Of a DNA stretch of 64,000 nucleotides, positions 42,166 through 50,127 are shown in pieces; position 1 is the stretch's first letter, and each line of letters starts with the position of its first letter. The notes beneath the pieces are model-generated. The model did no database searches and had not been told where the DNA came from. It saw nothing but the letters and a program-made list of their open reading frames with translations. The stretch is from CAKXIK01 sp050947015 (GTDB lineage: Bacteria > Bacillota > Clostridia > Oscillospirales > Acutalibacteraceae): NCBI GenBank assembly GCA_050947015.1, contig JBMNVT010000010.1:28955-92954 (forward strand), read 5' to 3'. A program made the position numbers and the translations under genes.

Positions 42166-43551
42166 AAATTCACAGTTTCCGGGGGTGCGGGGGAACGGAA
42201 TGACGTCCCGAATATTTTCCACACCGGTAAGGTAAATAATCAGGCGTTCAAACCCCATGCCGAAGCCGGAATGGACGCAGCCACCAAAACGCCGCAGATC
42301 TAAATACCAGTCAAAGGAATTGGTGTCTATTCCAATTTCCTCCATGCGGGAGATCAGCCGGTCAACACGCTCCTCCCTCTGTGAACCGCCCATCAGCTCG
42401 CCCGCTCCCGGCACCAGCATATCTACCGCCGCGACCGTCTCGCCGTCTTCATTCTGGCGCATATAAAACGCCTTAATGTTCTTAGGCCAATCATAAACAA
42501 AACAGGGAGAATGAAACAATTCGTCCGTCAGATATTTTTCATGCTCTTTGGCAAGGTCTTCGCCGAATTTTGGTTCGTTCTCAAACGGCGTTTTTGCGTG
42601 CGCCTCGCGCAGGGCTGCGATCGCATCGTGGTGCGAAATTCGCGCCACACCCGCTTCGACAAAGTCGCCAAGCTTTTTTGTCAGCGGCGTTTTTGTATAT
42701 TGTTCCAGAAAAGCCAGCTCCTCCGGCGCCTTCTCCATAACTGCGCGCACCACATACCGCAAAAAGTCCTCTTCTACATCCATCAGGCGGTGCAGATCAC
42801 AGAACGCCATCTCCGGTTCAATCATCCAGAATTCTGCCGCATGGGTCTTCGTGTTCGAATTTTCCGCGCGGAAAGTCGGCCCAAACGTATACACTTTTTT
42901 ATATGCCATTGCAAAAATTTCGGCTTCCAGCTGCCCGGTTACGGCAAGGCAGGTTTTTTTGCCAAAGAAATCCTTTGTGTAATCCACCGGCTGCTTGCAG
43001 GTGTCGGGGTCGACGGTTGTCACCTGAAAGGTCTGCCCCGCACCCTCACCATCGTTAGCGGTAATCAGCGGTGTGTGGACATAAACAAAGTTATTGCTCT
43101 GAAAATAGTCATGAATGGCCTGCGCGGCAAGGCTGCGGACGCGGAACACTGACTGAAACAGCTTGGTACGCGGGCGCAGGTGCGCAATTTCACGCAAATA
43201 TTCAATCGAGTGGCGTTTCGGCTGCAGAGGGTAATCCTCTGCAGAAGCCCCCTCCAAACGAATTTCGGCAGCTTTCATTTCGAATTGCTGGTTTTTGCCC
43301 GCAGAGGGAACGATGGTGCCGCGCACCAAAACCGCCGAGCCGATTGCAAATTTCTGAATCTCTTCAAAATTGGCCAATCCCTCTTCGTAAACCACTTGCA
43401 GTTCCGACAGCACCGTGCCGTCGTAAAAATTGATAAAACCAAAGTTTTTTTGCTTGCGGTGATTGCGCACCCACCCCTGCAGACAGACCTCCTGACCCAT
43501 AAACCGATCTGGCTGCGCAAATACTTCTTTCAAATCGATAACGTTGCTCAA
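42163..43551 (-). CDS. asnS: Asparaginyl-tRNA synthetase
   Basis: Class II aminoacyl-tRNA synthetase charging tRNA-Asn. The 462-residue protein has the N-terminal OB-fold (GWVRNHRKQKNFGFINFYDG, residues 26-45), motif 2 (TFGPTFRAENSNTKTHAAEF near 215) and motif 3 (GGCVHSGFGMGFERLIIYLT near 430). The THAAEFWMIEPEMAF segment is typical of AsnRS rather than AspRS. The ATG at 43551 has GAAAGGAAG upstream. Convergent with feo locus 2. Confidence 0.97.
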   Translation of the reverse strand: MSNVIDLKEVFAQPDRFMGQEVCLQGWVRNHRKQKNFGFINFYDGTVLSELQVVYEEGLANFEEIQKFAIGSAVLVRGTIVPSAGKNQQFEMKAAEIRLEGASAEDYPLQPKRHSIEYLREIAHLRPRTKLFQSVFRVRSLAAQAIHDYFQSNNFVYVHTPLITANDGEGAGQTFQVTTVDPDTCKQPVDYTKDFFGKKTCLAVTGQLEAEIFAMAYKKVYTFGPTFRAENSNTKTHAAEFWMIEPEMAFCDLHRLMDVEEDFLRYVVRAVMEKAPEELAFLEQYTKTPLTKKLGDFVEAGVARISHHDAIAALREAHAKTPFENEPKFGEDLAKEHEKYLTDELFHSPCFVYDWPKNIKAFYMRQNEDGETVAAVDMLVPGAGELMGGSQREERVDRLISRMEEIGIDTNSFDWYLDLRRFGGCVHSGFGMGFERLIIYLTGVENIRDVIPFPRTPGNCEF

Positions 43552-43698
43552 ATCCGAAACTTCCTTTCTTTTGTGGCGGCATTCCGACGCGCTGCACTTT
43601 TTTCGGACACTGAATTAAGTTTAGCAAGACAGCAGCGTTTCGTCAAGTAAAAGCTTGCCGAATTACCGCCGTTTTATGCGATTTCTGCAACACGAAAA

Positions 43699-43726
43699 GA
43701 GCGGGCCGCCCGAAAGCGTCCCGCTC
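43699..43726 (-). terminator. Terminator of the decayed sugar ABC operon
   Basis: On the minus strand GAGCGGG (43726-43720) pairs with CCCGCTC (43705-43699), followed by TTTTCG. It sits 99 bp after the substrate-binding-protein remnant. Confidence 0.65.
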
Positions 43727-43825
43727 AAAAACGAGGGAAACAAGACAACAGCTGCAATTGAACTCCACACACACCGCAGCTGTTGCTGCAAAGACCAAAA
43801 TAAAAGGATAATTAAGAAATGTTGC

Positions 43826-44345
43826 TTAGCCTCTTGCTTCGTACAGGCTGTTCATTTCGTCGATAACCTGATCGTAACCGTTACCGAGCTGCTTAGCCTT
43901 GAAGTTTGCCCAATAGGTGTCAAGATCTTCTGTGGTCGTGAGGAACTTGTTGATGGTCTCGTTGTAATCGAGCACATCATAAGTAGCGGCGTCGTCCAGC
44001 GTCAGGCCCTTGACGTTCGGCATATCCTTTCCTTGAGGATTCTCAGCTTTGACGGTTTCAGTATATTATTCATCGCAGGTAGCCAGCAAATCGGCAGAAA
44101 GGGACTGATCCATGTAGGAACGATAGCCAGACCAAGAACCGAGCATGGAAAGGCCTGCAATCGGATACTTCGCATTCAGAGAAGTATAATCAACGCCATC
44201 TGCGTTTTTGCCCCAAGTAAAGGTGACCCTACCGTCTGCATCGGCAGTCCAGTCAGTATCCGGAATACCATATTTCAACGCCGCAAAGCCATCCTCGGAA
44301 AGAATCCAGTCCATCAGAGCGCAGATGCGTTCTGCTTTGGCAGAA
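43826..44345 (-). pseudogene. C-terminal remnant of an Lpl-type sugar ABC substrate-binding protein
   Basis: Only the C-terminal third of a substrate-binding lipoprotein remains. It starts at the junction with the permease (AKAERICALMDWILSEDG) and runs through TFTWGKNADGVDYTS to LSADLLATCDE. An in-frame TAA then intervenes before the true C-terminus (YTETVKAENPQG to NSLYEARG), whose frame is unchanged. The signal peptide, lipobox and sugar-binding N-terminus are gone, and no start codon is suited. Family recognised from the typical LplA/YtcQ C-terminus. Confidence 0.75.
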
Positions 44346-44910
44346 CGATACGGAAGAGAATTGTCAGATCGTTCGCTCCGTCAATCTTGGCCGATTCCTC
44401 GATACTGGCGGGCAGATCTTCAAAGTAATTTTTAATCAGAATAACATTGAACTGTGAAACCAGACACGGCCATACCATGCACCAGATGCTGTCGTGCATG
44501 CCAAGCTCTTCGACAACCAGATAGCCCGGGATCATACCGCCGCTGAAGAACATCGTAAACAGCATGATATTGAACATCCATTTGCCGCCGGGAAGATCCT
44601 TTTTGGACATCGGATACGCCGCTCCAACGCTGATGATAACACCCAAGATTGTATCCACGATCGTCACAAAAATCGTGACCAAAAAGCTGCTGCCAAACGC
44701 TTTGTTGTTAAACATCATATCATATGAGCTTGTATCGAATACCGTAGGAACGATGTAAACCGTTTGCGCGTGCAGTGCACTATAGTCCGCAAAGGAAATG
44801 ATGACCATATAGTAGAACGGGAAGAAACAGATCACGGCGAGCAGACCCATAAAAATGTACAGAAAGACGTCGAATCCCGTGGCATGGTCCAATTTCGTTG
44901 CTTTTGCCAT
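44314..44910 (-). pseudogene. Truncated sugar ABC permease (LplC/YtcP-type)
   Basis: 198 residues where about 290 are expected. Four helices and the start of the EAA loop (EESAKIDGANDLTILFRIVLP) are intact. The frame then breaks off into KQNASAL and a stop, because DNA from the substrate-binding-protein gene begins there. The last one or two helices are missing, so no functional permease is expected. AAGGAGGCGGAAAG precedes the ATG at 44910. It lies 15 bp after the other permease gene. Confidence 0.75.
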
Positions 44911-44925
44911 TGTCTTTCCGCCTCC

Positions 44926-45702
44926 TTAATAAATTCCGTGACCTGTCATTTTCTTTACAACAGTATTGGCAAGCATCAAAAGCGTAAAATCAATTACCGA
45001 ACAGAAAAGACCCATGGCCGTGGTAACGCCGAACTGCCTTGCGCCAAGTCCTGAAGCAGAAGCGGCCTCATAAAGGTCGGGGCTGATACCTGTAATGGAC
45101 GCCAGATAAATAATCGAGCTCCAGCCCATTTCTTTCCAGTTGTTGCTGATGTAAAGCATTGGACGGAATGTTCCGGGAGCAGCCAGAATCTGCTGGCTCG
45201 GCAGGCCGAACACACCAAGAAGCTGATTGTAAATACCGGTGCTGTTGAAAATGTTGAAGAACAGACCGTAAACAATAATCCACGAAATAAAGTGCGGGAA
45301 GGTGTAAACGGTCTGAACAACACGTTTAAATTTGCTGGAACGAATTTCGTTGATCAGCAACGCCAAAATGATCGGAACCGGAAATTCAAAAACCAGACGG
45401 CTCAAGCTGATCTCAATCGTGTTTTTGAGGGCTCTGCTAAAATCGGGGTTTTTAAAAATACGGATAAAGTTGTTGATACCGTAGTTTTTTGTCCACGGGC
45501 TTCCCGTGATTCCCAAGGCGAGATTAAAATCCCTAAACGCAAGCTGAACGCCATACATTGGGTAGTAGTTAAAAATCAGCAACAGGACAAGCATGGGAAG
45601 AAACATGACATACAGCCATTTGTTCTGCCAAATCTTCTGACCCGTGGTGAGCGTGCCGGCAAGCTGTTCTCCTTTCTTTGCCCGTTTTGCGGTTTTCTCC
45701 AT
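44926..45702 (-). CDS. Sugar ABC permease (LplB/YteP-type) with internal deletion of the EAA loop
   Basis: 258 residues where about 310 are expected. The N-terminal half (LPMLVLLLIFNYYPMYGVQL, YGINNFIRIFKNPDFSRALK) and the end (TAMGLFCSVIDFTLLMLAN, VKKMTGHGIY) are normal. Near residue 215, however, DLYEAASASGLGARQFG replaces the usual EAA-xxxG coupling loop and a helix, an in-frame loss of about 50 residues. The protein cannot couple to an ABC ATPase, so it is probably non-functional despite an intact frame. GGGGGAC precedes the ATG. Confidence 0.8.
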   Translation of the reverse strand: MEKTAKRAKKGEQLAGTLTTGQKIWQNKWLYVMFLPMLVLLLIFNYYPMYGVQLAFRDFNLALGITGSPWTKNYGINNFIRIFKNPDFSRALKNTIEISLSRLVFEFPVPIILALLINEIRSSKFKRVVQTVYTFPHFISWIIVYGLFFNIFNSTGIYNQLLGVFGLPSQQILAAPGTFRPMLYISNNWKEMGWSSIIYLASITGISPDLYEAASASGLGARQFGVTTAMGLFCSVIDFTLLMLANTVVKKMTGHGIY

Positions 45703-46051
45703 CGAAAGTCCCCCTTAAAGTAGTAATCAAAAATCGAATCAACGGCGGCCGGGAACCCTCCTTGATCCATTCATATCCCGTTGATGATATCTTAACAGTT
45801 TAGTTACATCTTGAACATGAAAATATCGTATGTTTCCTATGCAAAATTATTAGTTTTCTAACTTTTTGTCTAAATTGAAAGACAAATTGGGGATTGCTAA
45901 AGCAGTTATTGCCAAAGAAGGAGGCGCAGCAGCAAGGCTTTGGGCCCGTTGTTTTGATATTCTGCCCTTTTGTTTGGATATTGCTCCAACAAAGCAGATG
46001 AAAAACGCCGTTTTGCGCCGGAATTGCAGTAAACTTTGCTCAGTTGCTTGC

Positions 46052-46080
46052 TTGACAGCTTTGCAGGCGCTGTGTATACT
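46052..46080 (+). promoter_or_regulatory. Sigma-A promoter of the AraC regulator gene
   Basis: TTGACA (46052-46057), 17-bp spacer and TATACT (46075-46080), 71 bp before the ATG at 46152. The rest of the 45703-46151 divergent gap is AT-rich. It shows open frames on both strands without good ribosome binding sites or family features, and I call no gene in it. The importer promoter was not identified. Confidence 0.75.
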
Positions 46081-46151
46081 GATGGTATTATGGACGAAAT
46101 TACGCAAATTTCGATAAAAATACACTGAACCACCCGAAAGGAGACTTAGCG

Positions 46152-47123
46152 ATGAATCCAATTATCACTGGACTTGACCGGCCGGAATATAAAAATATTC
46201 CTCTGTTCACCATTGGAAACGATCAGGATCGCCGGACGCCCATTTTTACTTACCGATACAACTCCGCTTCCGATTCTCTTTCTTCTCTTCATCGCCATCG
46301 CGTGATGCAAATTAACTATATCTCCCGCGGAAAGCTAATTCACATGGTAAACAACGCTCGTTATGAACTGGTACGCGGCGATATTTTTGTCATTCCTCCG
46401 TTTGTTCCGCATCAGATGATCTCGATTCCGGGGGTAGATTACGAGTACACCGAGCTGGAGTTCCTTCCAGAATACGTTCTGGGCAAAAGCATTGAAAATT
46501 TTCCTTCGGAAAGTGACGATCGTTCCATTTTTGATTTTTCTTATATTGAGCCGTTTCTTGTGACGGAATGCAATGTGCGCCCGCGGATGAACCTTTCGGG
46601 AACCACCCAGATCCGTGTGGAAGAGCTGCTTGATGAAATCTATGAGGAGTTTCACCAGCGGGACGAAAGCTGGCTTCTCGCCATGAAAGCCGATCTGCTC
46701 AAGCTGCTGGTCATCGTCGGCCGCGCGTTTCACGCCGAAATTAAGGATTCTCCCGAAATGCAGCTGTTTAACCGTCATTGCGATGCGATCACACATGCCA
46801 TCCGCTATATCGACGAAAATTTTGATCAGCCGATTACACTGGAGGAAGTCTCGCGCTATGCGCTGCTCTCCCAATCGTACTTCAGTTACATGTTCAAAAC
46901 CCTGACCGGAAAAACCTATCTGGAGTACGTTCATGAGCTGCGCATCAAAAAAGCGATGGATCTGCTGGCGCACAGTCAGAACAAGATTGCCGATATCTGT
47001 TTTCTTTCGGGCTTCAACAGCATCAACCATTTTGACCGGATCTTCAAATCGTCGGTGGGGCTTTCCCCATCGCAATACCGTTCCGCGGCCAGAAAAGCTG
47101 GTGAAACGGCCGGTGAAAAATGA
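46152..47123 (+). CDS. AraC-family transcriptional regulator
   Basis: A 323-residue regulator. The N-terminal cupin-like ligand domain (HRHRVMQINYISRGKLIHMV, VIPPFVPHQMISIPGV) is followed by a two-HTH AraC domain at residues 215-315 (ITLEEVSRYALLSQSYFSYM, IADICFLSGFNSINHFDRIF). Divergent from the decayed Lpl-type importer and therefore its likely former regulator. GAAAGGAGAC lies before the ATG. Still intact although its presumed target is broken. Confidence 0.92.
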   Translation: MNPIITGLDRPEYKNIPLFTIGNDQDRRTPIFTYRYNSASDSLSSLHRHRVMQINYISRGKLIHMVNNARYELVRGDIFVIPPFVPHQMISIPGVDYEYTELEFLPEYVLGKSIENFPSESDDRSIFDFSYIEPFLVTECNVRPRMNLSGTTQIRVEELLDEIYEEFHQRDESWLLAMKADLLKLLVIVGRAFHAEIKDSPEMQLFNRHCDAITHAIRYIDENFDQPITLEEVSRYALLSQSYFSYMFKTLTGKTYLEYVHELRIKKAMDLLAHSQNKIADICFLSGFNSINHFDRIFKSSVGLSPSQYRSAARKAGETAGEK

Positions 47124-47136
47124 TTTCATTCTCACA

Positions 47137-47183
47137 AAAAAGCTGCTGCACACCGGTTTACTCTCGGGATGCAGCAGCTTTTT
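47137..47183. terminator. Bidirectional terminator after the araC-type gene
   Basis: AAAAAGCTGCTGCA (47137-47150) pairs perfectly with TGCAGCAGCTTTTT (47170-47183). T-runs on both strands fit the convergent gene ending at 47206. Confidence 0.9.
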
Positions 47184-47205
47184 TCAGTCGCAATGGATAC
47201 AGGTT

Positions 47206-47772
47206 TTATTTCAGCAGGCGGAACTGGCCGATCACAGGCAGCTCCTTTGCTTTGCCGTTGGCAACATTGATGATTCCAACAATGGCCAGCACCGTGCAGG
47301 CCAGCCCCACCAGCCACGAAACGATGGCAAACAAAAATCCGATCACAGGGATTTTCCCCAGCCAGGAAATCACCCCGGATGCAATCCACAAAATCAGGAG
47401 AAGCAGACCTTGGTTCGCATGGAACTGCGCAAATTTTGATTCCTTCGCAGCAAACATCGGAATGAAAACCAGAAGGCCAAGATACGCAAGAACTCCCATG
47501 GCCGTATTGTTCTTAATGTCGGCCGGATCATATTCACTGGTCGTATCCGCCGTGTTATTGATTCCGTTGATTACATCGGAAACGCTGCTTTTCGGCGGTT
47601 CGGTTCCCGCCGCAGCGCCGTTTGAGGCCGACGGAGCGACCGGCGGAGTCATGGGCGGTGGAGTGGGAGCAGCCGGCGCGGACGGAGCTGTTTCTGTTAG
47701 AGGCGAACCGCAGATGGGGCAAAACTTCATGCTGTCATCACCAGAGGCGCCGCATTTCGGACAGTTTTTCAT
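47206..47772 (-). CDS. Zinc-ribbon membrane protein with DUF4870-like C-terminus
   Basis: A 188-residue protein. The N-terminus is a zinc ribbon (CPKCGASGDDSMKFCPICG, residues 4-22), followed by a Pro/Ala linker to residue 90. The C-terminal part has three hydrophobic segments (GVLAYLGLLVFIPMFAA, LLLLILWIASGVISWL, LFAIVSWLVGLACTVLAIVG), as in DUF4870/Tic20-like proteins. Function unknown, often annotated as a small membrane protein. GAATCATTT lies near the start at 47772; AAGGAGG is about 11 bases upstream. Confidence 0.75.
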   Translation of the reverse strand: MKNCPKCGASGDDSMKFCPICGSPLTETAPSAPAAPTPPPMTPPVAPSASNGAAAGTEPPKSSVSDVINGINNTADTTSEYDPADIKNNTAMGVLAYLGLLVFIPMFAAKESKFAQFHANQGLLLLILWIASGVISWLGKIPVIGFLFAIVSWLVGLACTVLAIVGIINVANGKAKELPVIGQFRLLK

Positions 47773-47976
47773 AAATGATTCCTCCTTAATATATCACTAC
47801 CGGCACAGCCGCCGGTGCAATTTGAATTACAGCAAAATTATATCACATCAGGTTGCCGATGCAAAGAAAAAAAATTTACCGCATTTTTATGATGAAATTG
47901 CAGATACTCTATTTCAGTGTGTTTACACGACAAAGTTTTGCATCAAAAAAAATTATGGTATTTTTTTCAAAACCAA

Positions 47977-48026
47977 TTGACAAGCATAAAAAATAGTTTA
48001 TAATAAGATTAAAAATAATTCTTATT
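47977..48026 (+). promoter_or_regulatory. Promoter and putative autoregulatory operator of the Fur/PerR-type gene
   Basis: TTGACA (47977-47982), 16-bp spacer and TATAAT (47999-48004). An inverted repeat AATAAGA (48002-48008) / TCTTATT (48020-48026) overlaps the -10 and start region. A PerR/Fur-type box is plausible but does not match the consensus precisely. Confidence 0.65.
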
Positions 48027-48040
48027 TGGAGTACAAATTC

Positions 48041-48418
48041 ATGACCAGACAGCGCCTTGCCATTGAACATGTGATTCAGTCTTCCCGGGAACATTTAACC
48101 GCTGAGCAGATTTATTTTCAGGCGCGCCGGGAGCTGCCCTCGCTGGCAATCGGCACCGTTTACCGCAACCTGAATCAGATGGTGGAAGAAAAGCGGGTTC
48201 GGCGGCTTACAATGCCCGGTTCCGCCGATCGGTTCGACCGGTTTGCAAACCCTCATCCTCATTTGCTTTGTCCGCGTTGCGGTTGTGTTTTTGACTACAA
48301 GGTTGACGGCCTGCAGGATTTTCTTCAGCAAAAAACCGGTGTCCCGCTGCAATCCTATGAATTGACCCTTTGCGGTCTTTGCCCAAAATGCGCCGCAAAG
48401 GATAAAGCTTCCGAATAA
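48041..48418 (+). CDS. Fur-family regulator, probably PerR-like
   Basis: A 125-residue metal-dependent repressor. The winged helix is residues 1-75 (LTAEQIYFQARRELPSLAIG, TVYRNLNQMVEEKRVRRL). The zinc CxxC pairs are CPRCGC (near 77) and CGLCPKC (near 112). PHPHLLC supplies the typical His-rich metal site. The ATG at 48041 follows TTTGGAG. Immediately followed by an oxygen-detoxification flavoprotein and rubrerythrin, so PerR-like peroxide sensing is more likely than iron (Fur), but residues alone do not settle it. Confidence 0.88.
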   Translation: MTRQRLAIEHVIQSSREHLTAEQIYFQARRELPSLAIGTVYRNLNQMVEEKRVRRLTMPGSADRFDRFANPHPHLLCPRCGCVFDYKVDGLQDFLQQKTGVPLQSYELTLCGLCPKCAAKDKASE

Positions 48419-48435
48419 AAAGGGGGGGAATTGTT

Positions 48436-49035
48436 TTGGATTCCAAAGCAATGTATCAGATTACTTACGGGTTGTATATTTTGTCCGCACGGGAAGGCGA
48501 AAAGGACAGCGGCTGTGTCGTCAACACCGTGCAGCAGGTAACCTCTTCGCCAAACCGGATTGTCGTCGCGGTCAACAAACAAAATTATACCCACGACATG
48601 ATCCTGCGAAGCGGAAAGCTTAACTTTTCGGTGTTGGCGCAGTCGGCTCCGTTTTCGCTGTTCCAAAATTTTGGGTATCAGTCCGGGCGTGACGTCGACA
48701 AGTTTGGCGCGGTTGAGTTTGTCCGCAGTGAAAACGGATTGGCATTTTTGACAAAGCACGTAACTGCTTTTTTGAGCGGCACAGTGGTTTCAACCGTCGA
48801 TTTGGGAAGCCATACGCTTTTTGTGGCAGATGTCACTGACGGCGCCATTCTTTCCGCAGAAGAACCCGTAACCTACGCTTATTATCAAAAAAATATCAAG
48901 CCCGCGCCGCAGCCTTCCGCCAAAAAAGGATGGCGCTGCCGGATCTGCGGTTATATTTACGAAGGCGACCCTCTGCCCGCCGATTTTATCTGTCCTGTCT
49001 GTAAACACGGTGCGGCCGATTTTGAAAAACTGTGA
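48436..49035 (+). CDS. Flavin reductase-like protein with C-terminal rubredoxin domain
   Basis: A 199-residue protein, the high-molecular-weight-rubredoxin type. Residues 1-145 are an FMN-binding flavin reductase domain (QITYGLYILSAREGEKDSGC, VVNTVQQVTSSPNRIVVAVN). Residues 155-199 are rubredoxin (WRCRICGYIYEGDPLPADF, CPVCKHGAADFEKL). It likely passes electrons to rubrerythrin or a flavodiiron partner to reduce oxygen or peroxide. The start is TTG at 48436, placed seven bases after a run of G; an in-frame ATG at 48451 is an alternative. Between the Fur-family gene and rubrerythrin in one direction. Confidence 0.88.
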   Translation: MDSKAMYQITYGLYILSAREGEKDSGCVVNTVQQVTSSPNRIVVAVNKQNYTHDMILRSGKLNFSVLAQSAPFSLFQNFGYQSGRDVDKFGAVEFVRSENGLAFLTKHVTAFLSGTVVSTVDLGSHTLFVADVTDGAILSAEEPVTYAYYQKNIKPAPQPSAKKGWRCRICGYIYEGDPLPADFICPVCKHGAADFEKL

Positions 49036-49100
49036 TCCGCCGGTTTTCCGGGTTGTGCCCGGTTCCGATATTATGAAACGTGTCAAAGGAGTGTTATTTG

Positions 49101-49640
49101 ATGAAATTGGAAGGAAGCAAAACTCAGGCGAACCTGGCCGCTGCGTTTGCAGGGGAATCTCAGGCTCATACCAAATATCTGTATTATGCCAGCAAGGCAA
49201 GAAAAGACGGCTACGTTCAAATCGGCGATCTGTTTGAAGAAACCGCAAAAAACGAAAAAGAACATGCCAAAATCTGGTTTAAGCTGCTTCACAACGGCGA
49301 AGTTCCCGGCACCCAGGACAATCTGAAGGACGGTGCGGCCGGCGAAAATTACGAATGGACCGACATGTATGCCGGCTTTGCCAAAACCGCACGCGAGGAA
49401 GGCTTTGACCACATTGCGCTCCTGTTTGAATCCGTCGGCAAGATTGAAAAAACGCACGAGGAACGTTACCGCAAGCTGCTGAGCAATATTGAAGGCGGCC
49501 TTGTTTTTTCCAAGGACGGCGACACCATCTGGCAATGCTCCAACTGCGGCCATATTGTGGTCGGCAAGAGCGCTCCGCAGGTCTGCCCGGTCTGCTCTCA
49601 TCCGCAGTCGTATTTTCAGGTTAAGGCAGAAAATTATTAA
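49101..49640 (+). CDS. rbr: Rubrerythrin
   Basis: A 179-residue diiron peroxidase reducing hydrogen peroxide to water. The ferritin-like domain carries AAFAGESQAHTKYLYY (residues 14-29), ETAKNEKEHAKIWFK (near 50) and FESVGKIEKTHEERYRKLL (near 115). The rubredoxin end has CSNCGHIVVGKSAPQVCPVC (near 150). The ATG at 49101 follows AAAGGAG. Last of a three-gene oxidative-stress set behind the PerR-like repressor; a terminator follows. Confidence 0.95.
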   Translation: MKLEGSKTQANLAAAFAGESQAHTKYLYYASKARKDGYVQIGDLFEETAKNEKEHAKIWFKLLHNGEVPGTQDNLKDGAAGENYEWTDMYAGFAKTAREEGFDHIALLFESVGKIEKTHEERYRKLLSNIEGGLVFSKDGDTIWQCSNCGHIVVGKSAPQVCPVCSHPQSYFQVKAENY

Positions 49641-49682
49641 GCCCGATTTCGGCCTTTCATTCCGTCCCGCACAGAAACACCC

Positions 49683-49741
49683 GGCAAAAGCAGCGCTGCA
49701 AAGCCCTTTGCGGCCGCGCCTGCTTTTGCCAGGTGTTTTTT
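49683..49741. terminator. Bidirectional terminator after rubrerythrin
   Basis: GGCAAAAGCAG (49683-49693) pairs with CTGCTTTTGCC (49720-49730). The outer CACC/GGTG extends the stem, followed by TTTTTT. The convergent ArsR-type gene ends at 49750. Confidence 0.85.
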
Positions 49742-49749
49742 ATTCTTCG

Positions 49750-50127
49750 TCAATTATTCTCTTTCGCACGACTGTGGCGCAGATGTTCCATTGCGCGTTC
49801 CAAAATATCGGTTACATGTTGATCGTCCAGACTGTAGTACACATTTTTACCGTCGCGGCGATATTTGACCAGCTGAGCCGTGCGCAGCGTATTAAGCTGG
49901 TGTGAAACAGCCGATTTGGTCATACCCAGCACCGCGCTCAGGTCACAGACACAAAGTTCCGCGCAGTCCAGCGCACACATGATGCGGATACGGGTGGGGT
50001 CTCCAAGAATTTTAAAAAAGGCGGAAAGCCCGTCCACCAAAACGGCTGAGGGCAAGCTTGCCCTTGCCGCCGCGGCAGCCTCCTCGTGAACCAGCTCACA
50101 ATCACAGAAACGGTCGTCATGCTTCAT
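49750..50127 (-). CDS. ArsR/SmtB-family metal sensor, CadC-like
   Basis: A 125-residue winged-helix repressor (FFKILGDPTRIRIMCAL; LGMTKSAVSHQLNTLRTAQL). It has the CadC set of cysteines: Cys8 and Cys10 in the N-terminal FCDCELVHEE, and Cys59/Cys61 in ELCVCDL. That combination typically binds cadmium, lead or zinc and controls an efflux ATPase, but none is in this window. A His-containing C-terminal helix (DDQHVTDILERAMEHLRHS) may form a second metal site. Overlaps the end of the upstream DUF362/ferredoxin gene by 11 bp on the same strand. Confidence 0.88.
   Translation of the reverse strand: MKHDDRFCDCELVHEEAAAAARASLPSAVLVDGLSAFFKILGDPTRIRIMCALDCAELCVCDLSAVLGMTKSAVSHQLNTLRTAQLVKYRRDGKNVYYSLDDQHVTDILERAMEHLRHSRAKENN

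Noticed and set aside
45850..46161. Open frames on both strands in the divergent gap before the AraC gene
   Set aside because: No ribosome binding sites, overlapping each other and the AraC promoter.
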